This document shows, piece after piece, positions 17,595 to 26,255 of a DNA stretch of 64,000 nucleotides. The stretch spans positions 1 through 64,000 of the forward strand of contig NZ_PJNI01000010.1 of the NCBI RefSeq assembly GCF_002844555.1. The letters run 5' to 3'. The DNA comes from Brumimicrobium salinarum (GTDB lineage Bacteria; Bacteroidota; Bacteroidia; Flavobacteriales_D; Crocinitomicaceae). Position 1 is the stretch's first letter; each line of letters starts with the position of its first letter. The position numbers and the translations under genes were made by a program. The notes below the pieces were generated by a model. It saw only the letters and a list, made by a program, of their open reading frames with translations. It made no database searches and had not been told where the DNA came from.

Positions 17595-19889
17595 ATGAAA
17601 AATAAATTTTTAATTTTCGGAGCTTTGTTTTCATTGTCAACTGTGTTCGCACAAAATGACATTGAAGATGCTAGAAGCTTTCCTGTAGGTAATGAAGTAA
17701 CCATAACAGGTGTTGCTTCAGATGGTGGTGAACTTGGTAATGCTATTCGTTACATTCAAGATGAAACAGGTGGAATACCGATCTATGATTTTAACTTGAC
17801 AAATAGTGTTAATAGAGGAGATTCTGTCACTGTAACAGGAACGTTGAAAGACTTTAGTGGTCTTTTAGAAATCGACCCTATTTCAACATTGACAAACCAT
17901 GGTCCGGCAAACGAAGTAGATGCTTGGAACATCAATATTGTCGATCTTGGTGAAACTTACGAAGGTCGTTTGGTAAGAATAGACAATGTGACCTTCAATG
18001 ATGCGGGGAGCACTTTCTCAAATAGCACCAACTACGATTTTACAGACGGAACAAATACGGGAACAATCCGTATTAATTCTGGAACTTCCATGAATGGTCA
18101 AACTATTCCTTCTGGTGCACAAACAATCGTTGGTCTATTGAGTGAATACAATGGTTTATACCAATTGTTGCCACGCGGTATGAGCGATGTTTTTGGATAC
18201 ATTGCTCCAGATAAAAAGATAGAAGTTTCTGTCGATGGAGTACCTGTATTAGATGGTGCAACTGTTGAAATTGGAACAAGTGCTTCAACAGTTTTTGAAT
18301 TATCGAATCTAGGTGTGAATAACTTAACAGTTTCAGCTATAGACTTCGCAGGAAATGCAGCAGCAGATTTTTCAACTACATTAAGTCCTGGAGCAATCGG
18401 AGGAGGAAATACTGAGTCAGGTTCGATTAACTTCTCTACAACTTCAAATGGTTCAAGATTGTCAGTTTTAACTATAGATTCTGACGATCCAAATACGCCA
18501 ACATTTACACTTAATTTATATGGAATTGGAACGGACAACTTAGCGACAGAACCTACAAATGGTGCAACAAATTTGTCTTTTGGAAACATTGAAGCGTATA
18601 CTTTAAATGTAGATTATGACGCATCGGCTGATGCAGAAGGTTACTTGGTTGTGTGGAAAAAAGGAAGTGCACCAACAGGTGCGCCAGTTGATGGAACGGA
18701 ATACTTGAGAGGTGATGTTATTGGTGATGGTCAGGTAGCTTATGTCGGAGAAAGTAATTCATTTACGCCAAGAGGAATTCGAGCAAATATTGATTACCAT
18801 TTTACAGTTTATGCAATGAATGGTTTCGACAACTTTGTAAACTACAATCAAGTTGAAAAGCTCGAAGGAAATCAAATGTCAGGTGGTGAAGAAATTGGTA
18901 ATTATTATGCAGGTATATCTTCTACTAGTCCAAACTTGATTGGAGACCTTACTAATTTAATCAATCCACATACAAGAAGTTCTTACTTTATGTACAAAGG
19001 ATTAATGATGGATAATTTTGAGGTTATGGATACAACAGGTGGTGATAGTTATGTAATTTGTTGTTATTCTGCAGAAAGAAAAGTCTTCTCTGGGGCTTTT
19101 GATTGGACAAATACAGGGTTTTCACGTGAACACACTTATCCTCATTCTTGGTTTCCCACGCATCCTGCAAATTCAACTTATGGACAAGAAGAGATAGAAT
19201 ACGTAGATTATCATAATTTATACCCGATTAATCAACAGGAAGCCAATCAACCAAGAGGAAATTTACCATTGGGTGTGGTTGATGAGGTTATTTTTGAATA
19301 CTTAGAAGGAAAAAGAGGTAAAAACGCGAACGGTGCAATGGTTTACGAACCGTCGGATCGAAACAAAGGAAATGCAGCTAGAGCTAAGTTTTATATGGCG
19401 ACTGCTTATCACCAAAAGACGACTCCTGGCAATTGGGGATTACCTACGAACCAAGATCAAGAAATCTTAAAACAATGGCATTTTTCTGATTTACCTGATA
19501 GTTATGAAATTGCTAGAAATGAATTGATTTATAGCATCCAAGGAAATAGAAATCCTTATGTAGATAGTGTTGACTTTGCATGTTATGTTGACTTTAATGC
19601 TATGACTTATAACTCAAATGGATGTAATGGTTTAGGTTTGTCTACAGAATTTGTTGAAAGTAACTTAACTATTTTCCCAAACCCGAGTAACGAAATTGTT
19701 TATGTTCAGTTAAATGGAGTTGAAATTAATTCAATTGATGTGAGCGATATGACAGGCCGAAAAGTGGGTACATTTACTACTTCAAATCAGTATGTAGAAA
19801 TTGATGTTACCAATTTTAATGCAGGTGCTTATTTGCTTAATATTAATACTGAACACGGAAACTTATTAGAAAGAATTATTGTTCAATAA
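17595..19889 (+). CDS. Secreted endonuclease I family nuclease with T9SS sorting domain
   Basis: A 764-residue secreted nuclease. After the signal peptide (MKNKFLIFGALFSLSTVFAQ) comes an OB-fold-like domain (VGNEVTITGVASDGGELGNAIRYIQDETGGIPIYDF ...). Choice-of-anchor/Ig-like and fibronectin-like segments follow. The endonuclease I (EndA/NucM-type) domain is near residues 440-680, with the ββα-metal core SREHTYPHSWFPT and the EYVDYHNLYPINQQEANQPRGN block. The C-terminus (LTIFPNPSNEIVYVQLNGV ... LLERIIVQ) is a T9SS type A signal. It should cut DNA and perhaps RNA outside the cell. The ATG at 17595 is chosen over a longer frame because of the signal peptide. Two 5'-nucleotidase halves follow. 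Confidence 0.88.
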   Translation: MKNKFLIFGALFSLSTVFAQNDIEDARSFPVGNEVTITGVASDGGELGNAIRYIQDETGGIPIYDFNLTNSVNRGDSVTVTGTLKDFSGLLEIDPISTLTNHGPANEVDAWNINIVDLGETYEGRLVRIDNVTFNDAGSTFSNSTNYDFTDGTNTGTIRINSGTSMNGQTIPSGAQTIVGLLSEYNGLYQLLPRGMSDVFGYIAPDKKIEVSVDGVPVLDGATVEIGTSASTVFELSNLGVNNLTVSAIDFAGNAAADFSTTLSPGAIGGGNTESGSINFSTTSNGSRLSVLTIDSDDPNTPTFTLNLYGIGTDNLATEPTNGATNLSFGNIEAYTLNVDYDASADAEGYLVVWKKGSAPTGAPVDGTEYLRGDVIGDGQVAYVGESNSFTPRGIRANIDYHFTVYAMNGFDNFVNYNQVEKLEGNQMSGGEEIGNYYAGISSTSPNLIGDLTNLINPHTRSSYFMYKGLMMDNFEVMDTTGGDSYVICCYSAERKVFSGAFDWTNTGFSREHTYPHSWFPTHPANSTYGQEEIEYVDYHNLYPINQQEANQPRGNLPLGVVDEVIFEYLEGKRGKNANGAMVYEPSDRNKGNAARAKFYMATAYHQKTTPGNWGLPTNQDQEILKQWHFSDLPDSYEIARNELIYSIQGNRNPYVDSVDFACYVDFNAMTYNSNGCNGLGLSTEFVESNLTIFPNPSNEIVYVQLNGVEINSIDVSDMTGRKVGTFTTSNQYVEIDVTNFNAGAYLLNINTEHGNLLERIIVQ

Positions 19890-19904
19890 GCATATTATTT
19901 AAGC

Positions 19905-20615
19905 ATGAAAATTGTTCAGATTTTTTGGATGATAGTAATTGGAGCAGGTCTTTTGGCCTGCTCTTCTGCTTCCATATTTGTCCAAACCGATAAAGTAGAA
20001 ATCAATACCTCAGTTCCTGCAGATGATTCGCTTCAAGCGTTTATTGCGCCTTATAAAAAAGAATTAGCAGAGAATATGAACCGTGTAATAGGATACGCAA
20101 CTGAAGATCTTGTGCGCAATAGACCCGAAGGAACACTCGGGAACTTTGTGATTGACGAGACAGAAAATTATCTAGAAGAACACAATTGGCTAAAAGGTAA
20201 ACATTTTATCTCTGTTATGAATCATGGAGGATTAAGAGCACCGATTTCAAAAGGTGAGGTTACAGTAGGTGATATCTATCGATTAATGCCATTTGACAAT
20301 ACGGTTGTTTTGGCCAAATTGCCAGCAAGTGAGTTAGACTCTATTGTGGCTTATCTTCGGAATTCTGGAGGAGAGCCAATTGGCGGATTCCAAATAACTA
20401 ATGAAGATTTCAGTCTTCTTAAAGATGCCGAATTACAAGATACTTTGTATGTAATTACTACTGATTATCTTTCAGCAGGTGGCGACAATATGTCTTTCTT
20501 TAAACGCAGTTATGAAACCGTAGATACAGGAATTTTCTTGCGTGAAGCATTGATAAAAAGAGTTGAAAAAATAGATACCTTGCGTCCAATTATTGATGGT
20601 CGTATAAAACTTTAG
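19905..20615 (+). CDS. 5'-nucleotidase C-terminal domain lipoprotein (split UshA-like, substrate half)
   Basis: A 236-residue protein equal to the C-terminal, substrate-binding domain of UshA-type 5'-nucleotidases: RPEGTLGNFVIDE, VMNHGGLRAPISKGEVTVGDIYRLMPFDNTVVL, and TTDYLSAGGDNMSFF. Its signal ends in a lipobox (GAGLLACSS), so it should be a lipoprotein. The metallophosphoesterase half is the next gene, 6 bases downstream. The two polypeptides probably form one nucleotidase that dephosphorylates nucleotides released by the upstream nuclease. The different export signals of the two halves (lipoprotein versus twin-arginine) are notable. Confidence 0.87.
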   Translation: MKIVQIFWMIVIGAGLLACSSASIFVQTDKVEINTSVPADDSLQAFIAPYKKELAENMNRVIGYATEDLVRNRPEGTLGNFVIDETENYLEEHNWLKGKHFISVMNHGGLRAPISKGEVTVGDIYRLMPFDNTVVLAKLPASELDSIVAYLRNSGGEPIGGFQITNEDFSLLKDAELQDTLYVITTDYLSAGGDNMSFFKRSYETVDTGIFLREALIKRVEKIDTLRPIIDGRIKL

Positions 20616-20621
20616 GTAAAT

Positions 20622-21530
20622 ATGGAGCGTAGAATATTTTTACAGAAGAGTTTAGTTGTGGGATCAGGATTAGCCATTAGTCCAGGCTTATTAAGTTTTC
20701 CAAAAGTTCCTGAGTATGCTGATAAAATTACAATTCTTCATACCAACGATACACATTCTAATATTGAAACTTTTCCAGAGAATCATGCCAAATACCCAAA
20801 CCAAGGAGGAGTAGCTAGAAGACATGCTTTGCTGAAAAGGATACGAAAAGAAGAGAAAAATGTTTTGCTCTTTGATGCTGGAGATATTTTTCAAGGAACA
20901 CCTTACTTCAATAAATTCCATGGAGAATTAGAAATGAAATTAATGTCCCAAATGAGGTATGATTGCGCCACAATGGGAAATCATGATTTCGACATCGGAT
21001 TAGAAGGTTTTAAAAACGCTTATCAACACGGAGACTTTCCTTTTGTATGTTCCAATTATGATTTCACCAATACAGAATTGAAAGACGTAACAAAAGAATA
21101 CCAAATCTTTGAAAAAGGACCTTTTAAAGTAGGCGTTTTCGGCTTAGGCGTTGGACTTGAAGGATTGGTAGCCAAAACCAATTATGGAGACACCGTTTTT
21201 CAAGAACCTATTCCAATTGCTAATAGAATCGCTAAACATCTTCGCTTCGAAGAAGAGTGTGATTTAGTGATTTGTCTATCCCATTTGGGCTACAAACCCA
21301 AACAGTTCAAAGATAACGACCAAACCCTAGCTGCAGAAACAGAAAACATCGATTTAATCATCGGTGGTCATACGCATACCTTTTTGCCAAAGCCAGAAGT
21401 GCATCAAAACAAAATAGGCGAGAAGGTTTTGATTAACCAGGTTGGTTGGGCAGGACTAGCTTTGGGGAGGATTGATTTCTTTCTTGGAGAAAAGAAAAAA
21501 CACAAATGTCATGAGTTGGTTTTAGTGTAG
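20622..21530 (+). CDS. 5'-nucleotidase metallophosphoesterase domain, Tat-exported (split UshA-like)
   Basis: A 302-residue calcineurin-like phosphoesterase. Dimetal motifs appear in order: TNDTHSN (DxH), DAGDIFQG (GDxxxG), MGNHDFD (GNHD), LSHLGY and GGHTHTF (GHxH). The N-terminus MERRIFLQKSLVVGSGLAISPG has a twin-arginine pattern (RRIFLQ), so export through Tat with metals already loaded is likely. It lacks the C-terminal substrate domain, which is encoded by the preceding gene. Together they would act as a periplasmic 5'-nucleotidase or UDP-sugar hydrolase. It is the last gene of the run from 13765. Confidence 0.88.
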   Translation: MERRIFLQKSLVVGSGLAISPGLLSFPKVPEYADKITILHTNDTHSNIETFPENHAKYPNQGGVARRHALLKRIRKEEKNVLLFDAGDIFQGTPYFNKFHGELEMKLMSQMRYDCATMGNHDFDIGLEGFKNAYQHGDFPFVCSNYDFTNTELKDVTKEYQIFEKGPFKVGVFGLGVGLEGLVAKTNYGDTVFQEPIPIANRIAKHLRFEEECDLVICLSHLGYKPKQFKDNDQTLAAETENIDLIIGGHTHTFLPKPEVHQNKIGEKVLINQVGWAGLALGRIDFFLGEKKKHKCHELVLV

Positions 21531-21554
21531 TTTTTCAACTAAACAAACGCATTT

Positions 21555-21735
21555 TTCGGACGAGTTGGGGCGGACGGTTACAAACCGTCCATACCACTCT
21601 CACGACTTTCGCCAAAGCGCAAGGAGCAAAAACACTTCACCTAAATTGCATAAATGCAATTTCAATGAGCTTTGGTACGGACGGTTTGCAACCGTCCTCA
21701 AAGTTTGCAACCGTCCTCAAAGTTTGCAATCGCCT
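21555..21735. repeat. Composite of REP-like palindromes beside the RAYT transposase
   Basis: Three palindromes lie in this non-coding stretch. GGACGGTT-ACA-AACCGTCC is at 21572-21590. A 20-base palindrome, AAATTGCAT-AA-ATGCAATTT, is at 21643-21662. GGACGGTT-TGC-AACCGTCC is at 21679-21697. A 19-base tandem repeat starting GTTTGCAACCGTCC follows (21684-21702, 21703-21721, and a partial copy from 21722). The flank TTTGGTACGGACGG and its inverted form CCGTCCATACCA link the elements to copies at 28239 and 59096. Such elements beside a RAYT gene are expected to be its mobilised substrates. Confidence 0.8.
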
Positions 21736-21841
21736 TTTGCCAATGCTCATCTTAATTTTAATAACATCAATTTTTTTTAACCTAAAAACAAATTTCTAAT
21801 TTATATTTTTCACTATCTTAATATTTCTAAATCAAAATATT

Positions 21842-22339
21842 ATGAAAAAATCTAAATTACCAAATCGAAAAAGTCTTCGTTTAAAAGGCTATGATTACGC
21901 ATCAATTGGCTTTTACTTCATCACTATTGATGCACGAAAGCACCTTTGGCTTTTTGGCACTATCAAGGATGGAAAAATGTATCCAAATAAACTTGGGGAA
22001 ATCATTGCAGAGGAATGGGAGTTTACCCGAGAAATAAGGAAAAATGTTAAACTTCACGAATATGTTGTGATGCCTAATCATTTCCATGCACTTGTGGAAA
22101 TATGCTATTCTGAAAATAAAAGCAATGTTCCTGGAGAGTATAAAGCACCATCTCAAACCTTATCAGCAATAGTTAGAGGGTTTAAAGGTGCTGTTACAAG
22201 CAAAAATAAATCTTTAAAACTAGGTAATGAAAAGGGTGTTTGGCATAGCAGCTTCAATGACCAAGTAATAAGAGATGAGCAACACTATATCAACGTTAAG
22301 AACTATATTATTAACAATGTTAGAGACTGGAAGTATTGA
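21842..22339 (+). CDS. REP-associated tyrosine transposase (RAYT, IS200-like)
   Basis: A 165-residue single-domain Y1 transposase. RKSLRLKGYDYASIGFYFITIDA is the family opening. The HUH metal motif is in YVVMPNHFHALVEI near residues 76-89, and a Tyr in the NYIINNVRDW helix near the C-terminus is the candidate nucleophile. RAYTs are domesticated relatives of IS200/IS605 transposases that recognise and move palindromic REP elements. The gene stands alone between the palindromes at 21572-21697 and the hairpin array at 22351-22530. It has no flanking IS ends of its own. Confidence 0.88.
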   Translation: MKKSKLPNRKSLRLKGYDYASIGFYFITIDARKHLWLFGTIKDGKMYPNKLGEIIAEEWEFTREIRKNVKLHEYVVMPNHFHALVEICYSENKSNVPGEYKAPSQTLSAIVRGFKGAVTSKNKSLKLGNEKGVWHSSFNDQVIRDEQHYINVKNYIINNVRDWKY

Positions 22340-22346
22340 TAATGTA

Positions 22347-22530
22347 TTCTCTCCCTCACAACAGAAAACTTAAAGTTTTCTATTGTGCCTCTCCCTTATT
22401 CTTGAAAATTTTCAATTTTTAAGAATACCCTCTCTCTGCTTAAGAAAAATATAAATTTTTCTTAAGCGTCTCTCCCTACAAATCAAATGAGCAGTGAAAT
22501 TTCCCAAATTTCACCGCTCATTTGATTTGT
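22347..22530. repeat. Tandem array of four unlike hairpins separated by TCTCCCT-type spacers
   Basis: Four consecutive inverted repeats follow the RAYT gene: 22357-22387 (one mismatch), 22397-22427 (one G-T), 22438-22467 (13 bp, perfect, loop ATAA) and 22478-22530 (24 bp arms, one mismatch, loop about CCC). The arm sequences are unrelated to each other. Each hairpin is preceded by a pyrimidine box: CTCTCCCT, CTCTCCCT, CCTCTCTCT and TCTCTCCCT. The fourth runs up to the panB promoter. No open frame covers the array. Confidence 0.85.
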
Positions 22531-22535
22531 TCTCG

Positions 22536-22543
22536 TACATTTG
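22536..22543 (+). promoter_or_regulatory. -7 box of the panB promoter
   Basis: TACATTTG matches TAnnTTTG exactly, 19 bases before the panB start. The last hairpin of the preceding array covers the -33 position, and no TTG at standard spacing was found. Confidence 0.5.
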
Positions 22544-22562
22544 TATCTAAACAATTTTAATT

Positions 22563-23378
22563 ATGTCTGTACATAAGAATGTAAAACGTGTAACCACTCA
22601 TGTGTTACAAGAAATGAAGGATAACAACGAGAAGATTTCGATGTTAACTGGGTATGATTTTTCAATGGCAACGATTCTCGATTCTGCAGGAATTGATGTG
22701 ATTTTAGTAGGAGATTCTGCTTCTAATGTGATGGCAGGTCACGAAACTACATTGCCCATTACTTTGGATCAAATGATTTACCATGCTTCTTCAGTTGTGA
22801 GAGCAGTTGAGCGTGCTTTGGTTGTCGTAGATATGCCTTTTGGATCCTATCAAGGGAACTCTAAAGAAGCACTTTCTACTGCAATTCGAATTATGAAGGA
22901 ATCAGGTGGACATGCAGTGAAGTTGGAAGGTGGACAAGAAATTTTGGAATCGATTTCTAGAATCTTAACTGCTGGAATTCCTGTGATGGGACATCTTGGA
23001 TTAACGCCACAATCTATTTATAAGTTTGGAACTTACGTAGTAAGAGCGAAGCAAGATGAAGAAGCTAATCGTTTGATTGAAGATGCAAAAGCATTGGAAG
23101 CAGCGGGATGTTTTTCTATTGTTTTGGAGAAAATTCCTGCAGATTTGGCCGCACGAGTAGCCAAAGAAGTGAACATTCCAATTATTGGAATTGGCGCTGG
23201 TGGAGGTGTTGACGGTCAAGTTTTGGTGGTGCATGACATGTTGGGAATCAACAATGAGTTTAATCCACGTTTCTTGCGTAAATACCACAATTTATACGAA
23301 GAAATGACCAAAGCTGTTCAAAGTTATATCGGAGATGTCCGTTCTGGAGATTTTCCAAATGAAAACGAACAATACTAA
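22563..23378 (+). CDS. panB: 3-methyl-2-oxobutanoate hydroxymethyltransferase
   Basis: A 271-residue PanB. It adds a hydroxymethyl group from 5,10-methylene-THF to 2-oxoisovalerate, giving ketopantoate, the first committed step of pantothenate/CoA synthesis. Family motifs are present: [33 protein letters not shown] (Mg-binding DS), [22 protein letters not shown], and [21 protein letters not shown]. Length is typical. It is followed after 12 bases by an RluA-family gene, so the two are probably co-transcribed. Confidence 0.96.
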   Translation: MSVHKNVKRVTTHVLQEMKDNNEKISMLTGYDFSMATILDSAGIDVILVGDSASNVMAGHETTLPITLDQMIYHASSVVRAVERALVVVDMPFGSYQGNSKEALSTAIRIMKESGGHAVKLEGGQEILESISRILTAGIPVMGHLGLTPQSIYKFGTYVVRAKQDEEANRLIEDAKALEAAGCFSIVLEKIPADLAARVAKEVNIPIIGIGAGGGVDGQVLVVHDMLGINNEFNPRFLRKYHNLYEEMTKAVQSYIGDVRSGDFPNENEQY

Positions 23379-23390
23379 ATAGAAAATACA

Positions 23391-24089
23391 ATGGCTGTCA
23401 ACGTTGTTTATGAGGATAATCACCTTATTGCGGTAAATAAAGCTTCGGGTGACATCACGCAAGGCGATAAAACTGGAGATGAACCTTTACCAGAAAAAAT
23501 CAAACGTTGGTTGGCCAAAAAATATGATAAGAAGGGCAACGTCTTTTGCGGTGTGATTCATCGCTTAGACCGCCCTACTTCTGGATTAGTTATCTTTTCA
23601 AAAACAAGTAAGGCGCTTTCTAGAATGAATGAACTGTTCAAAAAACAGGAGGTTCAGAAAGTATATTGGGCCATCGTTGAATCGAAACCCAAAGAAGATA
23701 GCGGATGTTTGCTCGATTATTTGAAAAAGAATAAGAAGCAAAATAAAAGTTATTCCGTTAAAAAAGGAACTCCAGAAGCAAAAGAGTCTGTTTTAGACTA
23801 CAAACTGATTGCCCAAAGCGACAGGTATTATTTGTTAGAAGTACACCCAAAAACAGGTCGTCATCATCAAATCCGAACGCAACTTTCAAATATTGGTTGT
23901 ATTATCAAAGGTGATGTGAAATATGGTGCGAAACGTTCGAATAAAGACGGAAGTATTTCTTTGCACGCAAGAAGCGCAACATTCATTCATCCTGTGAAAA
24001 AAGAACCGATTGAAATTACTGCAAAGGTTCCGAATGACCCGTTGTGGAAGTGGTTTGAGAAGGAAGTGGAAAAGACTGTAGACATTTAG
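23391..24089 (+). CDS. RluA family pseudouridine synthase
   Basis: A 232-residue pseudouridine synthase of the RluA family without an S4 domain. The catalytic aspartate is in VIHRLDRPTSGLVIFSKT near residue 61. VHPKTGRHHQIRTQLSNIGCIIKGDVKYG is the second family block. It isomerises uridine in rRNA or tRNA; the target site cannot be assigned. It follows panB closely and is closed by a terminator. Confidence 0.92.
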   Translation: MAVNVVYEDNHLIAVNKASGDITQGDKTGDEPLPEKIKRWLAKKYDKKGNVFCGVIHRLDRPTSGLVIFSKTSKALSRMNELFKKQEVQKVYWAIVESKPKEDSGCLLDYLKKNKKQNKSYSVKKGTPEAKESVLDYKLIAQSDRYYLLEVHPKTGRHHQIRTQLSNIGCIIKGDVKYGAKRSNKDGSISLHARSATFIHPVKKEPIEITAKVPNDPLWKWFEKEVEKTVDI

Positions 24090-24128
24090 ATGTTAGTCAT
24101 TAGACTTTGTCTAACATCTAATTTTTTA
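24087..24128 (+). terminator. Rho-independent terminator after the RluA-type gene
   Basis: TTAGATGTTAG (24087-24097) pairs with CTAACATCTAA (24112-24122), followed by six T. Confidence 0.75.
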
Positions 24129-24476
24129 GACATGCCAGTCTTTACGGTGAATTAAAAATCCGTGATAATCCGTGTTGCTTTCATTTATTGACATTTAGGA
24201 TAAGAAAAAAGAGATTCCTCGTCGTTTCACTCTGTCGGAAAGACAGTTGTTATGGGGGAAGTAATAGAAAATGGGGCGGAAGCGTAGCTTTCGCCCCATT
24301 TTCTGTATCACCACAAACTAACTGTCATCCCGAACATCGAAGATGGAGGGATCTACTTTGACTATACTATATTTAAGGATAACAATATTCTCTTTTTATG
24401 CTGAAAAACTATAATTAATTAGATAATAATAGATTTTATAACTACACTCTATTTCATTTACTTCCTTTGAATTCCC
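24129..24476. repeat. Intergenic repeat cluster with an 18-bp hairpin
   Basis: About 350 non-coding bases before mnmE. An inverted repeat at 24266-24304 has an 18-bp stem (one G-T) with a GTA loop; its core reads GGGGCGGAAGC/GCTTTCGCCCC. On either side are segments (GAGATTCCTCGTCG... at 24211-24240 and GTCATCCCGAACATCGAAG at 24323-24341) that I recognise as common degenerate intergenic repeat text in Bacteroidota. The hairpin differs in core from the TTGCAA palindromes. Confidence 0.55.
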
Positions 24477-24484
24477 TATCTTTG
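24477..24484 (+). promoter_or_regulatory. -7 box of the mnmE promoter
   Basis: TATCTTTG matches TAnnTTTG, 27 bases before the mnmE start. No clear -33 TTG. Confidence 0.5.
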
Positions 24485-24511
24485 CAGAATTAAACAAACA
24501 GAACATTTACC

Positions 24512-25882
24512 ATGGCTTTATTGATTGAAAAAGATACAATTTGTGCATTATCAACTGCGAATGGAGTAGGAGCAATTGCTGTAATCCGTGTTTCTGGAGA
24601 CGAAGCATTGGCATTAACTTCTAAAATATTTTCTAAAGATTTAACGAAAGTTGATTCGCATACTGTGCATTTTGGAACTATTCGAGATGATGAAAATAAA
24701 GTCATTGATGAAGTTCTTGTAACCGTTTTAAAAGAAGGGAAAAGTTTTACTGGAGAAAATACCACAGAAATTGCTTGTCACGGTTCAACTTACATTCAAC
24801 AGCAAATTCTCAACTTGTTGTTTAAAGCAGGTTGTAGAATGGCAAAGCCAGGAGAATTCACCATGCGTGCCTATTTTAACGGCAGAATGGATTTATCTCA
24901 AGCCGAAGCCATCGCAGACTTAATTGCTTCCGATTCAAAAAAAGGACATGAAATCGCCATGAATCAGATGCGAGGTGGATATTCTGATAAAATTGCTCAT
25001 TTGCGTCAACGTTTGATGGATTTTGCTTCTTTAATCGAACTAGAACTTGACTTTTCAGAAGAAGATGTGGAATTCGCCAGCAGAACAGAATTGAATGATT
25101 TAGTTATCGAACTAAAAGAGAAACTGACTTTATTGACAGAATCTTTCGCTTATGGAAATGCCATAAAACACGGAATTAGCACCGTAATTGCGGGACGACC
25201 AAACGCAGGAAAATCGACTTTGCTTAACGCTTTGTTGAATGAAGAACGCGCAATCGTTTCTTCAATAGCCGGAACAACCCGAGATACCATTGAAGAAATA
25301 TTGACCATCGATGGTGTACTTTACAATTTCATTGATACTGCGGGAATTCGTGAAGCAACCGACGAAATCGAGAAAATAGGAGTGGAGCGTGCCATTTCTG
25401 AAGTGAGTAAGTCTAACATTTTACTCTATGTTTTTGATGTCAATGAACTGTCAAAAGAAGAGGTTCAAAATGACTTAAGTCGATTAGAGCGCGAAGGACT
25501 GTCAATAATCCTCCTCGCCAATAAGACAGAAGATATGGATGCTTCTGAATTCGCAGCTTACAGTGAGGAGTACCCTGTAATTGCCATTTCTGCGAAAAAC
25601 CACGAAGGTTTAGATGCTTTAAAGGCTGAGTTAGCAAAATCGGTCGAAGAGTTAGCAACAGAAAGCGATACGATTGTGATTAATGCAAGACATTATGAAG
25701 CTTTCTCCAACGCCCTTGCCGACATGAATCAAGTAGAACAAGCCTTGGAAATGCAAATTTCTGGTGATTTATTAGCCATGGATATTCGAAGTGCGATTCG
25801 TCATTTGTCGAGTATTACTGGAGAGATCAGTACAGATGATTTGTTGGGGAATATTTTTGCTAATTTCTGTATTGGGAAGTAA
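24512..25882 (+). CDS. mnmE: tRNA uridine-5-carboxymethylaminomethyl(34) synthesis GTPase
   Basis: A 456-residue MnmE, which with MnmG makes (c)mnm5U34 in tRNA. The N-terminal THF-binding domain is followed by a helical domain with an inserted G domain: G1 GRPNAGKST (near residue 230), G2 GTTRDT, G3 DTAGIRE. G4 reads NKTE where NKxD is usual. The C-terminus ends FCIGK, the conserved catalytic Cys motif. THF-domain markers GAIAVIRVSG and PGEFTMRAYFNGRMDLSQAEAIADLI are present. It marks the left edge of the accessory island. Confidence 0.96.
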   Translation: MALLIEKDTICALSTANGVGAIAVIRVSGDEALALTSKIFSKDLTKVDSHTVHFGTIRDDENKVIDEVLVTVLKEGKSFTGENTTEIACHGSTYIQQQILNLLFKAGCRMAKPGEFTMRAYFNGRMDLSQAEAIADLIASDSKKGHEIAMNQMRGGYSDKIAHLRQRLMDFASLIELELDFSEEDVEFASRTELNDLVIELKEKLTLLTESFAYGNAIKHGISTVIAGRPNAGKSTLLNALLNEERAIVSSIAGTTRDTIEEILTIDGVLYNFIDTAGIREATDEIEKIGVERAISEVSKSNILLYVFDVNELSKEEVQNDLSRLEREGLSIILLANKTEDMDASEFAAYSEEYPVIAISAKNHEGLDALKAELAKSVEELATESDTIVINARHYEAFSNALADMNQVEQALEMQISGDLLAMDIRSAIRHLSSITGEISTDDLLGNIFANFCIGK

Positions 25883-25887
25883 AAACT

Positions 25888-26019
25888 GATTCCGAAGATG
25901 AAAATGGAACAGTTGTTTTGATAAAAATTTCAGAAGAAAATGAGTCTCTTCATTTTGATTACTTTGCATTGACTACAAATGATAAGAAAGAAATTATAGA
26001 TCGTAAACCAAAAGTATAA
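25888..26019 (+). pseudogene. Short 5'-truncated coding remnant after mnmE
   Basis: Directly after the mnmE stop, a frame of 43 codons without a start reads DSEDENGTVVLIKISEENESLHFDYF... and ends in TAA at 26017-26019. Its composition looks protein-like. It may be the end of a lost gene at the island boundary. The remaining gap to 26255 shows no further structure. Confidence 0.3.
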
Positions 26020-26255
26020 GAAGCTAATAAGTGTAAGCTCAACAAAGTGAGCTAGAAAGCATAAAGAAGGATAAAATTAATGAAAAGTATGACTTTAAAA
26101 GCAGTCAAATCTTTACTCGTTATTTTTTAATGTGAATTTGAAGGTTTAAGTATCTAAGAAGGAGTACAAATAAATGCTAATTAGCCAAAGTAATTAATGC
26201 GCCTTTATCTATTAGATATTTAGCTAATTCATTATCTTCGCCAAAACACTAAATC

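Noticed and set aside
21565-21780. A 71-codon plus-strand gene through the palindromes
   Set aside because: The frame is made of repeat text, lacks any domain or convincing upstream signal, and the DNA is better explained as REP-like elements.
22347-22530. CRISPR array
   Set aside because: The recurring unit is only about 8 bases, the intervening segments are themselves palindromes, and no cas gene is nearby.
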